A DNA stretch of 64,000 bases, from contig NZ_JAHZIJ010000001.1 of NCBI RefSeq assembly GCF_019443105.1, positions 496,001 through 560,000 of the forward strand. The letters run 5' to 3'. Below, one piece after another: positions 1 through 8,638 of the stretch (within the stretch, counting starts at the first letter, position 1; each line of letters opens with the position of its first letter). The position numbers and the translations under genes were made by a program. Origin of the DNA: Paenibacillus oenotherae (GTDB taxonomy: Bacteria; Bacillota; Bacilli; Paenibacillales; Paenibacillaceae). The notes under the pieces were generated by a model that saw only the letters and a list, made by a program, of their open reading frames with translations, ran no database searches and had not been told where the DNA came from.

Positions 1-1
1 C

Positions 2-319
2 GGAATGAAGCGGCGCTTGTCGCTGGCCATCTCGCTGCTTCACGAGCCGGAGCTGCTCGTGCTGGATGAACCGACCGTAGGCATTGATCCTGTCCTGCGC
101 CAATCGATATGGAGAGAGCTTGGAGCTATGCGGGAGCGAGGCACGACGATCATACTGACCACCCATGTGATGGATGAGGCCGATAAATGCGACCGCCTCG
201 CCCTCATTCGCGAGGGCAAGCTGACGGCTGTCGATACGCCTGAGGCACTGAAGGCCAGGACCGGAAGCGGCACGATAGAAGAAGCGTTTATAAGACTCGG
301 GGAGGGTGAAGCCAGATGA
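2..319 (+). CDS. ABC transporter ATP-binding protein, C-terminal part (cut by window start)
   Basis: This is the C-terminal third of an ABC ATPase; the Walker A part lies before the window. The visible part opens at the end of the ABC signature (G-MKRRLS, as in SGGMKRRLS), then shows Walker B (LLVLDEPT), the D-loop (VGIDPVLR) and the switch histidine (ILTTH). The DEAD/GIDP pattern and the 'VMDEADKCDRLALIREGK' stretch are typical of drug and lipid export ATPases of the CcmA/DrrA type. Its stop codon overlaps the start of the next gene (ATGA), so it probably powers the ABC-2 permease encoded there. A TetR-type regulator follows. The substrate cannot be read from the sequence. Confidence 0.9.
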   Translation, partial: GMKRRLSLAISLLHEPELLVLDEPTVGIDPVLRQSIWRELGAMRERGTTIILTTHVMDEADKCDRLALIREGKLTAVDTPEALKARTGSGTIEEAFIRLGEGEAR

Positions 320-1338
320 GAGTTCGCGCATTAGCCATTCGGATTATTCGGCAGTTCGTTCGGGACAAACGAACACTAGCTCTGCTTTTTCTCGCTCCAC
401 TGCTCATTCTTGGGCTGATGAAGCTGGTATTCAACGGGCAGGATATGCAGCTGGAGATCGGCGCAGTACAGCTCCCTCCGGCTATTGCGGAGCGGCTCGC
501 CAGCAATGAGGCCAATGTAACGGTCTATGCTGATCCTGCTGCCGCAGAGCAGGCTCTTAAAGAAGGAGAACTCCATGCTGTGCTGCAGCTGAGGGACGGC
601 GTGCCGGCCATCACTTTGGAGGGCAGCGATCCTGCTATTAGCAAGGCGGTCCAGCTCATGCTTCAACGCACGCTGCAATCCGAGGCGCCAACAGCCATTC
701 AGCCTTCCATCACATACCTGCACGGGAATGAGAATATGGCCGCATTCGATTCTTTCGGACCTGTATTAATCGGTTTCTTCTCCTTCTTCTTTGTCTTCAT
801 GCTTGCAGGCGTCTCCTTTCTCAGGGAAAGGACTGGCGGCACACTTGAGCGGCTTCTGGCAACTCCGATTCGCCGATGGGAGGTTGTCCTGGGCTATTTG
901 TCTGGCTTCGGTCTCTTCACCCTGCTGCAAGCGGCTCTTATCGCCTGGTTCTCCATTGATGTGCTGGGACTCTATATGGACGGATCAATCTGGCTTGTAC
1001 TATTAATGAATCTGCTGCTGTCGCTGACTGCTCTTACTTTGGGCACCCTGCTCTCTTCATTCGCCAGCAACGAGTTCCAGATCATCCAATTCATCCCGCT
1101 GGTCGTTGTGCCGCAGGTCTTCTTCTCCGGGTTGTTCAGTCTGGAATCGATGACGCCATGGCTGCAGAAGCTCAGCTATTTCATGCCACTCTACTATGGG
1201 GCGGATGCCATGCGCGGCATTATGCTGCGAGGCGAGGGCTGGCCGGACATTCAGTGGAATGTCGGCATTCTGCTCGGGTTGTCGCTGCTGTTCGCCCTGC
1301 TTAATGTACTTGCCTTGCGCAAGCACCGGGCCATTTAA
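316..1338 (+). CDS. ABC-2 type transporter permease
   Basis: A 340-residue membrane protein of the ABC-2 (DrrB/YhgE-like) family, the partner of the ATPase it overlaps by ATGA. It has one hydrophobic segment near residues 17-37, then an extracellular domain of about 120 residues rich in Ala/Glu. Five to six C-terminal membrane helices follow from about residue 150, including the family-typical loop 'FLRERTGGTLERLLATP' after the second helix. Such pairs export drugs, lipids or antibiotics. The TetR gene just downstream on the same strand suggests induction by a small compound. Substrate unknown. Confidence 0.88.
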   Translation: MRVRALAIRIIRQFVRDKRTLALLFLAPLLILGLMKLVFNGQDMQLEIGAVQLPPAIAERLASNEANVTVYADPAAAEQALKEGELHAVLQLRDGVPAITLEGSDPAISKAVQLMLQRTLQSEAPTAIQPSITYLHGNENMAAFDSFGPVLIGFFSFFFVFMLAGVSFLRERTGGTLERLLATPIRRWEVVLGYLSGFGLFTLLQAALIAWFSIDVLGLYMDGSIWLVLLMNLLLSLTALTLGTLLSSFASNEFQIIQFIPLVVVPQVFFSGLFSLESMTPWLQKLSYFMPLYYGADAMRGIMLRGEGWPDIQWNVGILLGLSLLFALLNVLALRKHRAI

Positions 1339-1434
1339 CAAATCGTTGCCTCTGTGATATGATCGTGTCGAATGTGACAACCAAGAATGGCCGCGTTTCT
1401 AGCGGGCGGAAATGCGGGAAGGAGCTGCCGGAAG

Positions 1435-2103
1435 ATGTCGGATACGATTGAGCAGTGGTTTGAGGAAATACTGAAGCTGGATGCAGAGGGCAATAAAATG
1501 ACGGAGAAGCAGTCGAAAATATTGCAAGCCGCTATCGACGTCTTCGCCGAGAAAGGCTATGCCGCTTCGTCCACAAGCGAAATTGCACAGCGCGCCGGAG
1601 TTGCTGAGGGGACTATATTTCGTCATTACAAGACGAAGAAGGACCTGCTGCTGTCCATCGTCGCACCTGTTATGGCGAAGCTGATCGCACCGTTTGTCCT
1701 GCGCGATTTCAGCAAGGTTCTGGATGCCGAATTCGAAAGCTATGAAAGTTTTCTGCGGGCACTCATTGATAACCGGATCGAATTTCTGAAGAGGCATATG
1801 AACGTTCTGCGGATTATGATACAGGAAATTCCGTTTCATTCCGAGCTGCAGCAGCAGTTCCAGAACGTTGTTCTGGCCCAGGTGCTGGAGCGGCTAGGGA
1901 AGATCGTAAGCAAATTCCAAGCGGAAGGCCATTTGATTGCCCTCCCGCCTGAGACCATTATCCGTCTGACCGCCTCGACAGTTATGGGCTATGTGTTTAT
2001 TCGCACCTTCTACGGCGAGCGCGAGGGCGCCATCTGGGATGACGAATTCGAGCGGCAGGCCACAATAGATTTTATTATCCGCGGCCTCGGCACGAAACAG
2101 TAA
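1435..2103 (+). CDS. TetR/AcrR family transcriptional regulator
   Basis: About 222 residues. An N-terminal TetR helix-turn-helix lies near residues 22-70, with the family hallmarks 'ILQAAIDVFAEKGYAASST' and 'AGVAEGTIFRHYKTKKDL'. The rest is an all-helical ligand-binding and dimerisation domain. I chose the ATG at 1435 because AAGGAG ends 10 nt upstream. A longer frame starts at 1387 without a ribosome site, and another ATG is at 1498. It lies 96 nt after the ABC-2 permease on the same strand, so it is probably a local repressor of that exporter. A long inverted repeat begins directly at its stop codon. Confidence 0.87.
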   Translation: MSDTIEQWFEEILKLDAEGNKMTEKQSKILQAAIDVFAEKGYAASSTSEIAQRAGVAEGTIFRHYKTKKDLLLSIVAPVMAKLIAPFVLRDFSKVLDAEFESYESFLRALIDNRIEFLKRHMNVLRIMIQEIPFHSELQQQFQNVVLAQVLERLGKIVSKFQAEGHLIALPPETIIRLTASTVMGYVFIRTFYGEREGAIWDDEFERQATIDFIIRGLGTKQ

Positions 2104-2422
2104 AAAGCCTGGGCTGTCCCAAAAGTCCGTTTTGGAAATATCAGCTCCCACCAGGACTAGGCGAAACATGCGAAACGGCATTTTTTGCTCGATTCTGGCC
2201 CCATGAAGGTGAAATCTCTGCCAGCGTGCAGGCATTTCCCCTTCATTTCCTCTTGATGGCCGATTTCCTCTCAAATTCATGCATGATCGCAGGGATTTAA
2301 GTCACTATATACAACAAAAAAGATGCTTCCAGGCCCACTTTTCAGTGGTTTGGAGGCATCTTTTTACATCATTTGGAACTGACTCATTGGATAATGGACT
2401 TTTCGGACAGCCCCGGCTTTTT
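2102..2422. repeat. 321-bp non-coding element with 27-bp terminal inverted repeats
   Basis: The left arm (2102-2128) and right arm (2396-2422) are inverted copies matching at 25 of 27 positions, both ending in a run of A/T and containing GGACAGCCC. Inside are two degenerate CCTGC-type palindromes near 2219-2233 and 2282-2296, related to the array at 25.9-26.4 kb, and a strong hairpin at 2316-2365. I see no gene. It may be a MITE-like element or a composite of repeats. It also fills the gap between the convergent TetR and MFS genes. Confidence 0.6.
2316..2365. terminator. Bidirectional hairpin terminator between TetR and MFS genes
   Basis: An imperfect stem (AAAAAGATGC/GCATCTTTTT outer arm, CCACT/AGTGG inner arm) flanked by A and T runs, so it can act in both directions between the convergent genes. 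Confidence 0.6.
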
Positions 2423-2438
2423 CGTTATCGTCTATTGC

Positions 2439-3629
2439 CTAGGTTGCAGTGCTTGTCTCTTGAGCCGGCGCGCTGCGGTCAATGAAGCGAAACCGTATAA
2501 GCAGCAGCAGCGCAGCTATCGACAACAATCCGCCGATCAAATAAGGCAGTTCAAGATTGATCGTCAACAGGTAAGCTCCGAAGAGCGGCCCAATGATGCG
2601 GCCCAGACTGTCCATTGACGAGCTAAGACCGGAAGCAACGCCTTGACCGACTGTTGTCTTCTGGGTAATAAGCGAAGTGACGCATGGTCTGATCAGCGCA
2701 TTGCCAATGCCGAATATCGCCAAATACAGTGTAGCTGTCCACAAGGAATGTGCCGTCAATAGAAGGAAGAAGCCAATTGCTGAAATAATGAGGCCCGCCG
2801 CAATATATTGCGGCTCTTGCCCTTTGCGTATCCGGCGGCGAACGACGCCGCCTTGAATAAGTGCGCCTACCAGGCCGCAAATAAGAAACATAACGCCCAC
2901 TTGAAGCGGAGTAACATCGAACCGTTTCATTCCGAACAGCTGCAGCGTTGCTTCCAGGCCCGCAAGCGTTAATGAAACGAACAGCGCCAGCACATACAAA
3001 TATTTGACCGATCCCGTAAAAGCGCTCCATCTGGATGGTTTCCGCTCTTGTGTCGATCTGCGTTTGCCTTGCTCAAGCGATTCCTTGAGCTTGGCGAAAG
3101 CCAGCACAAATGTGAGCAGGGCAAGCGCTGCCGAAGCATAGAACGGCGTATTGTGCGAGACCAGGCTGAGCAGGCCGCCAAAGCCCGGACCAATCGTAAA
3201 ACCAAGGCCAATCGACATGCCGACAAGCCCCATGCCCCGCGTCCTCTGCTCAGGCGGCGTAATGTCCGCTACATAGGCAACAATTACAGATGCCACCGCC
3301 CCTGAGAACAGGCCGCCCAATATACGCGAGGCGTACATCAGCGACAGGCTGCCGTCCGCGATGCCGAACAGCAGGAAGCTGAGGGCAAAGCCGAGCACCC
3401 CGGTCAGTATGACCGGCCTGCGTCCGATTCTGTCGGACAGGCCGCCCCAGAACGGAGACATGATGAAGGCTACCGCCGAATAGAGCGACAGCATCATTGC
3501 CGTGTGAAACTCGACGGAGCCCGGAGTCGCCTCTTTAATAAGCTCCGGCAGAACCGGAATTATAATACCGAATCCAATAAATGTAGTCATCAGCAAAATC
3601 ATTACTATACCTAGTCGTTTGTCCTTCAT
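2439..3629 (-). CDS. MFS multidrug/tetracycline-type efflux transporter
   Basis: A 396-residue major facilitator with 12 predicted membrane helices. The loop after helix 2 carries MFS motif A (GGLSDRIGRRPVIL), and the helix-5 region has the exporter-type motif 'GLGFTIGPGFGGLL'. This fits the 12-TM drug:H+ antiporter group (TetA/Bmr-like). GGAGGG lies 9 nt before the ATG at 3629. The gene starts 21 nt after another MFS gene on the same strand, so the two are probably cotranscribed. No specificity can be deduced. Confidence 0.87.
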   Translation of the reverse strand: MKDKRLGIVMILLMTTFIGFGIIIPVLPELIKEATPGSVEFHTAMMLSLYSAVAFIMSPFWGGLSDRIGRRPVILTGVLGFALSFLLFGIADGSLSLMYASRILGGLFSGAVASVIVAYVADITPPEQRTRGMGLVGMSIGLGFTIGPGFGGLLSLVSHNTPFYASAALALLTFVLAFAKLKESLEQGKRRSTQERKPSRWSAFTGSVKYLYVLALFVSLTLAGLEATLQLFGMKRFDVTPLQVGVMFLICGLVGALIQGGVVRRRIRKGQEPQYIAAGLIISAIGFFLLLTAHSLWTATLYLAIFGIGNALIRPCVTSLITQKTTVGQGVASGLSSSMDSLGRIIGPLFGAYLLTINLELPYLIGGLLSIAALLLLIRFRFIDRSAPAQETSTAT

Positions 3630-3650
3630 CCCATTGTTCCCTCCACCCCA

Positions 3651-4907
3651 TTATCGTACCACAACTTTTGGGCGTCTTGTTATGAACAAATGAAGAACAA
3701 ACAAGATCGTAAGTACCGTTCCGCTCACCAGGAAAGGCGCGTGAGGCCCGAACGTATCCCACAGCTTGCCCGACATCACACTGCCAATTACCATCCCGAG
3801 GCCTTCAATCGTCAGGAAGAAGCCCCAGACCGCTCCCCGCTCCGACTTCGGAATCGCCTTGGCGATCAATGCATTCCATGCAGGTATAATGAGCGCGTAG
3901 CCTACGCCAACAAAGGCGACAATAAGCAATACAGCTGGCAAGGATCGCGTGTATCCGAGTATCGGCAGCGCTATGGCAGACACCAGAAATCCGACATGCA
4001 GAAACCATTTGGTTCCATAGCGGTCCACCCACTTGCCCACAGGAATCATCCCCAGAACAGTAACAGCTCCTCCTGCCACCAAGTACATACTATACTGCTG
4101 CGGTGTCAGATGAAGCACGGTGCGCGCATACAGCGTCAGGATAGGAGTAAGCAGGCCAAGCGCAAAATTTTGTGTGAACATAGCCGGGTACAGCAGCCAG
4201 CTCGCATGAAGCGAACGCCCTACTTTGGCAAAGTAATTGCGGATTCTGCTGACCATTGTGATCGTCTGCCCATGATTGTCCGGTTGAAGAGACTCCTGAT
4301 GTCCTTCAATCTCGCGGGACTTCTTCCTTCCTGGAAGAAATAAAGCAACAAAAACAACAATGATCATCATCACAATGAGCAATCGGAACGCTGGTGCATA
4401 AGATTGGATAATGAAGTAATTAATGACGATGGGGCCGCAGCCCACCCCTGTCAGCCATGCTATGTAGACGACACTCATAATCGTTCCGCTCGCTTTATCG
4501 CCGCCAACAGCAGTCGCGCCTGTAATGACACAAGGCCATAAGGGCGAAGTGCCCACTCCTAACAGGACACAGGCCAATATAATCCAGCCGAACTGCGACG
4601 TGAGAGACACAATGGCCACCGATGCGAATGTCATAATGACACCGAACAGCATTACATTCCGATAGCCGATCCGGTCAATAATCCACCCTAGCGGACTGCG
4701 AAATGCGTTATCGCCAATATATTGAAGCGCAAGCGCCCAGCCAATCGCATATGCTGATAAGCCCAGAACGGTTCCCATGTAGACAGGAAGAATGGAGATC
4801 AGCAGCGCTCCTTTGACAAATTCAACAAGAAACATAATGATAAGGAGCTGTATAACAAATGGTGAAGAAAGCACTTTGCCGCCTGACCAGCTCATTCGGG
4901 TTTCCAT
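3651..4907 (-). CDS. MFS transporter
   Basis: A 418-residue, 12-helix major facilitator of a different subgroup from its downstream neighbour, with modest similarity between the two. It has a motif-A-like loop after helix 2 (PLGWIIDRIGYRNVMLF) and a second one (PVGKWVDRYGTKWFLHV) after helix 8. A charged central loop of about 35 residues joins the halves. AAAGGAG lies 8 nt upstream of the ATG at 4907. It is the first gene of a two-MFS unit and is divergent from the decarboxylase gene across a 126-nt gap. Probably exports a small molecule; substrate unknown. Confidence 0.85.
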   Translation of the reverse strand: METRMSWSGGKVLSSPFVIQLLIIMFLVEFVKGALLISILPVYMGTVLGLSAYAIGWALALQYIGDNAFRSPLGWIIDRIGYRNVMLFGVIMTFASVAIVSLTSQFGWIILACVLLGVGTSPLWPCVITGATAVGGDKASGTIMSVVYIAWLTGVGCGPIVINYFIIQSYAPAFRLLIVMMIIVVFVALFLPGRKKSREIEGHQESLQPDNHGQTITMVSRIRNYFAKVGRSLHASWLLYPAMFTQNFALGLLTPILTLYARTVLHLTPQQYSMYLVAGGAVTVLGMIPVGKWVDRYGTKWFLHVGFLVSAIALPILGYTRSLPAVLLIVAFVGVGYALIIPAWNALIAKAIPKSERGAVWGFFLTIEGLGMVIGSVMSGKLWDTFGPHAPFLVSGTVLTILFVLHLFITRRPKVVVR

Positions 4908-4966
4908 GTGTTGCTCTCCTTTCCAAGCGCAAATTCATTATTCCTTAGTCTCAACAAAAATGTTAC

Positions 4967-4994
4967 TTGCAATCCCTCTCGTTTTTGCTATACT
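4967..4994 (+). promoter_or_regulatory. SigA-type promoter for the decarboxylase gene
   Basis: TTGCAA (4967-4972), a 16-nt spacer and TATACT (4989-4994), about 40 nt before the chosen start at 5034. It sits in the intergenic region shared with the divergent MFS gene. Confidence 0.6.
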
Positions 4995-5033
4995 CAACCT
5001 TGTTTGTACGAACGAATATTGTGGAAAGGCGGG

Positions 5034-6512
5034 ATGACAATAATGGATCATACCCGGACCCCGCTGTTCTCCGCTCTGCGGAATCATGCGGATAATAATC
5101 CTGTTCAATTTCATATTCCCGGACATAAAAAAGGGGCGGGAAGCGACCCTGCGTTCCGAGAATTTATTGGAGATAACGCATTATCTATCGACTTGATTAA
5201 TATAGCGCCGCTGGATGATTTGCATCAGCCAACCGGTGTTATTAAGGAAGCCCAGACTTTGGCTGCCGATGCTTTCGGAGCCGATTATACCTTTTTTTCC
5301 GTACAAGGCACAAGCGGCGCCATTATGACCATGATTCTCACCGTCTGCGCGCCTGGCGACAAAATCATCGTACCGCGCAATGTGCACAAATCGATCATGG
5401 CTGCCATTATTTTCGCAGGTGCACGGCCCGTCTTTATTTCGCCCGCCCGCGACGCCAATCTCGGGATTGACCACGGGATAACGACACGCTCCGTTAAGCG
5501 GGCGCTTGAACGCCATCCAGATGCAAAGGGCGTACTCGTTATTAACCCAACCTACTATGGAATATGCGCTGATCTGAAAGAAATCGTCGAGCTCGTACAC
5601 AGCTATGATATTCCTGTTCTCGTCGATGAAGCACATGGCGTGCTCATTCATTTCCACGAGAAGCTGCCGATGTCCGCTATGCAGGCCGGTGCAGATATGG
5701 CTGCGACTAGTGTCCACAAGCTTGGCGGCTCCATGACGCAAAGCTCTGTCCTGAACATTCGCAATGGACGGATTAACCCGTTCCGCGTTCAGACGATTAT
5801 CAGTATGCTGACGACAACGTCTACCTCTTACATTCTACTTGCGTCCCTGGATACGTCACGACGCAATCTGGCGCTGAATGGACAGCGGATCGCCCAGCAG
5901 GCGATCGAGCTTGCTCAATATGCCCGCCGTGAAATTAACAGCATTGAAGGACTGTACTGCTTCGGGGAAGATATTCTTGGCGACGAAGCAACCTATGATT
6001 ATGATCCCACTAAAGTAACTATTCACGTCAGACATTTGGGGATCACTGGATACGAGACCGAAAATTGGCTGCGCGACCATTATAACATTGAGGTCGAGCT
6101 CAGCGATATGTATAATATCCTTGCCCTCATTACGCCGGGCGATACTAGAGATACAGTAGAAACACTGCTTGCAGCTCTGCGCGATCTCTCCAAATCGCAT
6201 TACAGACTGAATGATGTTCAAGAGCTCGTTGTCAAAATTCCTGAAATACCGCAGCTCTCCCTCACTCCGCGAGATGCATTCTATGCAGAGACTGAGGTCG
6301 TTCCGTTCAAGGAATCAGCCGGACGGATTATTGCCGAGTTTATTTATGTCTACCCGCCAGGTATTCCTATTCTGCTGCCTGGAGAAGTTATCTCCCAGGT
6401 CAACATTGACTACATCGTTGATCATGTAGAGGTTGGATTGCCGGTCAAGGGACCGGAGGACCGCAGTATCCAGTTTGTTAAAGTAATCGTTGAAGAAACT
6501 GCCATTTCATAA
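5034..6512 (+). CDS. speA: Orn/Lys/Arg decarboxylase family protein, probably arginine decarboxylase
   Basis: About 492 residues, the length of Bacillus SpeA. It is a PLP-dependent fold-I decarboxylase of the short Gram-positive branch. It shows the N-terminal 'HIPGHKKG' motif, the cofactor-binding 'VQGTSGAI' loop, the 'VDEAHGVLIHFH' segment, and the PLP lysine in 'TSVHKLGGSMTQSS'. The C-terminal domain runs from about residue 370. The likely reaction is arginine to agmatine, the first step of polyamine synthesis; lysine or ornithine as substrate cannot be excluded. AAAGG (5025-5029) precedes two possible ATGs at 5034 and 5043. The longer frame from 4908 would run through the promoter, so I reject it. 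Confidence 0.85.
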   Translation: MTIMDHTRTPLFSALRNHADNNPVQFHIPGHKKGAGSDPAFREFIGDNALSIDLINIAPLDDLHQPTGVIKEAQTLAADAFGADYTFFSVQGTSGAIMTMILTVCAPGDKIIVPRNVHKSIMAAIIFAGARPVFISPARDANLGIDHGITTRSVKRALERHPDAKGVLVINPTYYGICADLKEIVELVHSYDIPVLVDEAHGVLIHFHEKLPMSAMQAGADMAATSVHKLGGSMTQSSVLNIRNGRINPFRVQTIISMLTTTSTSYILLASLDTSRRNLALNGQRIAQQAIELAQYARREINSIEGLYCFGEDILGDEATYDYDPTKVTIHVRHLGITGYETENWLRDHYNIEVELSDMYNILALITPGDTRDTVETLLAALRDLSKSHYRLNDVQELVVKIPEIPQLSLTPRDAFYAETEVVPFKESAGRIIAEFIYVYPPGIPILLPGEVISQVNIDYIVDHVEVGLPVKGPEDRSIQFVKVIVEETAIS

Positions 6513-6515
6513 TCG

Positions 6516-6543
6516 GAAGCCGGAGCCGCCGCTCCGGCTTCTT
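6516..6543 (+). terminator. Rho-independent terminator after decarboxylase
   Basis: GAAGCCGGAGC, a 4-nt loop and GCTCCGGCTTC, followed by TTCTAT, starting directly after the stop codon. Confidence 0.8.
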
Positions 6544-6620
6544 CTATCTTCAGGAGATTGGCGGTTATTATTGTCAATGTTCATATGGAATGCTATGATG
6601 TGGAAGGGGGTGGGCGAGAA

Positions 6621-7040
6621 TTGAGTCAAAGCGCTTACATCAAATTTGTGGAAGGTTCCACTGTGGAACGACTAAGCCTCGATGAGGTGAAAGAACAGCT
6701 TCAACGCTACCGCAAGCAGACCTCTCTGACCGGGCAACAGCTGGGCTGGGATTATACAGAGGCGGCATTCCCGTACACGCTTGAGGCCAAGCCGGGCGAG
6801 GAGCATCTCTGGTTCTACTTGAAGGGTACGAGCCCTCAGTACAACTACATTCTATTCGGTACAGGCTCGGAGCAGGACGGCGAGAAGGAAACAGCTCATA
6901 TCCAGGTTGTCCTCCCTGACAGCGCCACACATGGCGACAAGGCGAAGGCCAATGAACTGTGCAAATATTTCGCCAAGCACCTGAAAGCAGAACTAATGAT
7001 GTTTAATGGACGAACCATATATTATAATCCTCGCAAATAA
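6621..7040 (+). CDS. DUF1885 family protein
   Basis: About 139 residues starting at a TTG at 6621. A purine-rich GGAAGGGGGTGGG ribosome site ends about 8 nt before it. The upstream extension to 6558 has no such site. The N-terminal 'SAYIKFVEGST', the central 'GWDYTEAAFPYT' and the C-terminal 'FNGRTIYYNP' resemble the Bacillus/Geobacillus DUF1885 family, which has no assigned function. It is soluble with no signal peptide. It stands alone, with terminators before and after. Confidence 0.75.
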   Translation: MSQSAYIKFVEGSTVERLSLDEVKEQLQRYRKQTSLTGQQLGWDYTEAAFPYTLEAKPGEEHLWFYLKGTSPQYNYILFGTGSEQDGEKETAHIQVVLPDSATHGDKAKANELCKYFAKHLKAELMMFNGRTIYYNPRK

Positions 7041-7045
7041 ATGAA

Positions 7046-7092
7046 GGCAGACAAAAACTCCGAACCTTCCGGTATCGGAGTTTTTGTTTGCC
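7046..7092. terminator. Terminator between DUF1885 and DUF1292 genes
   Basis: Long inverted repeat GGCA..ACAAAAACTCCGA / TCGGAGTTTTTGT..GCC with an 11-nt loop. A and T runs on both sides let it serve both convergent genes. Confidence 0.8.
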
Positions 7093-7108
7093 GCATGTAC
7101 TGCTATGA

Positions 7109-7435
7109 TTAGTTCTCTTGATTCTCTCGTTGAGCAATTTCCTCGTAGATGCGCGTTACGCGATCCCACTCAGCATCGTCTTCGATTCCAACAAGGAACG
7201 CTTCACCATTCTCTTCTTCAATACGGAAGATAACGCCGTCAGCCTCTGGATCATTGCGATCAAGCAGAACAGCATATACCTGTTCTTCAGATTCAAACGT
7301 GTAGACCATAACCATCTCACGCTCTTTGCCTTCCTCGTCTGTTACGAGGAACACATGCTCTTCGTGCTCGTGGTCATGACCGCATCCGCATCCGTCGCCA
7401 CAGTTCTCATCATTCTTATGTTCATGTTCGCTCAC
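7109..7435 (-). CDS. DUF1292 (UPF0473/YrzB-like) protein with His/Cys-rich N-terminus
   Basis: A 108-residue acidic protein. Residues 28-100 match the DUF1292 family pattern (FLVTDEEGKEREM, YTFESEEQVYAVLL, ending in 'EWDRVTRIYEEI'). Bacillus YrzB is a member, and the gene usually sits near yrvK/mltG. Here residues 1-27 form an unusual metal-ligand-rich segment (CGDGCGCGHDHEHEEH). The start is a GTG at 7435 with GAGG 8 nt upstream. Function unknown. The N-terminal segment suggests binding of Zn, Ni or Cu, which is only inference. Confidence 0.8.
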   Translation of the reverse strand: MSEHEHKNDENCGDGCGCGHDHEHEEHVFLVTDEEGKEREMVMVYTFESEEQVYAVLLDRNDPEADGVIFRIEEENGEAFLVGIEDDAEWDRVTRIYEEIAQRENQEN

Positions 7436-7507
7436 GATTATAACCTCATTTCAATTCATATATAGACTTCCCCGCTATCGTAACACGGAACATGGTGTCG
7501 GTCAAAC

Positions 7508-7540
7508 AGAAGCCCTTGCCGGACTTGGCAAGGGCTTCTG
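7508..7540 (-). terminator. Terminator hairpin
   Basis: AGAAGCCCTTGCC / GGCAAGGGCTTCT with a 7-nt loop, just after the stop of the minus-strand gene at 7548. The T run is weak. Confidence 0.65.
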
Positions 7541-7547
7541 TGATGGA

Positions 7548-8114
7548 TCAGCTTTTCGCTGTAATTGTTTTCTCTGATATTAACTTCCAATCATCTGATG
7601 CATTGGATTTCATATAGAAGCGAATTGTATATTTGCCTGATGAGCTGAACGTATAATTGATATCGTCCGTTCGATACCAGAAATTATCATTCTTGTTCGA
7701 AACCTTCTCGGACTGAATAAGCTCTTCTTTGCCATCAGGATCAAAAATCGAAACTTTAACCGCAGAAATGTCTGTTAAAAGGTTATCGATTTGAGCAAAT
7801 ACTTTAAATGAAATTCGATTTCCTTTGGTAACATTGCCGAATATCGTGTTGTCCTGGAAAAGGAACATATGGACATTTGGTTTGTATACCGTTACTTTCT
7901 TCGAACTCTCATCCCATGAAACAATGGATTGCATCGTATTGGCTATTTGCCGTATGGACAAATAGGTTTTGCCGTCGGTGAATAGGCCGGCATCGTCTAA
8001 CTCTGATCCGTTAACGATTACACGAATTTTTTGTACCGCCGCATCGGCGAACAACATCGTACCGCCCCATAATGACATCACCAGCAGCAAGATGAGAAGC
8101 TTTCTGAACTTCAT
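7548..8114 (-). CDS. Secreted protein with copper-amine-oxidase-N-like stalk domain
   Basis: 188 residues from an ATG at 8114, chosen because GGAGGG lies 9 nt upstream. A signal peptide covers about residues 1-25 (cleavage near FADAAVQK). Residues 28-75 match the small domain often labelled Cu_amine_oxidN1 in Paenibacillus exported proteins (IRVIVNGSELDD.., 'TYLSIRQIANTM', 'SWDESSKKVTVYKP'). The rest looks like a beta-sandwich of about 110 residues. No catalytic residues are evident. It is probably a cell-wall or extracellular protein, and it stands as a single transcription unit. Confidence 0.7.
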   Translation of the reverse strand: MKFRKLLILLLVMSLWGGTMLFADAAVQKIRVIVNGSELDDAGLFTDGKTYLSIRQIANTMQSIVSWDESSKKVTVYKPNVHMFLFQDNTIFGNVTKGNRISFKVFAQIDNLLTDISAVKVSIFDPDGKEELIQSEKVSNKNDNFWYRTDDINYTFSSSGKYTIRFYMKSNASDDWKLISEKTITAKS

Positions 8115-8267
8115 GGCTGCTAACCCTCCATCCTGTATGCTTGGATGTTTGGTTATACTCTCCAAGTCGTCCAAAGTTGCGCAGCGAGACAAAAAAATTT
8201 ACCTTTTTTCAGATGTCGTATTCTGTTGAATACTGCGCTTGCCCGGGAAATGGAAGCCTTGTATGGA

Positions 8268-8465
8268 CTACACATATTTGAGCGTCAAGATACATGGAAC
8301 ACCTTTCCCGATCGCTCCGGGCTGCTCCATCGATGCCAAGTATCTTAAACCTCTAGCACAAGGTGTTGGACAAACAGCACAGGTATCTGAGAGAACAAGC
8401 TTCGTTACTTTCTGCTTGCGATCGGATGCAGACTTCTTTTTTTTGACCTTTTTCCCTTTTGCCAT
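8268..8465 (-). CDS. Small basic Cys-rich protein (65 aa)
   Basis: Residues 1-20 are Lys-rich (MAKGKKVKKKKSASDRKQK). They are followed by a tight cysteine cluster (DTCAVCPTPCARG) and a later cysteine (VPCILT), which could form a small zinc site. No hydrophobic segment. The ribosome site is weak (AGGTG about 11 nt upstream of the ATG at 8465). The sharp split into a basic head and Cys core looks like real coding rather than chance. I do not recognise a named family. Confidence 0.55.
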   Translation of the reverse strand: MAKGKKVKKKKSASDRKQKVTKLVLSDTCAVCPTPCARGLRYLASMEQPGAIGKGVPCILTLKYV

Positions 8466-8638
8466 CTTTCAAGCACCTGCCTCATCGTCTCAGTCGGTTC
8501 ATTGCTATCCTATGAGCATAGAGACAAATGTGCAGCGGCTACTGTCACGGCGATTGTTTACTTTTACCAACAAACCTCTTTCCATTTCCGAATGGAAGTG
8601 ATAAATTTGTAATAAGGATCACATAGGGGGATGCCCGA

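Noticed and set aside
2623-3030. Frame overlapping the MFS gene on the same strand
   Set aside because: It is out of frame with a full 12-helix transporter and has no coding signs of its own.
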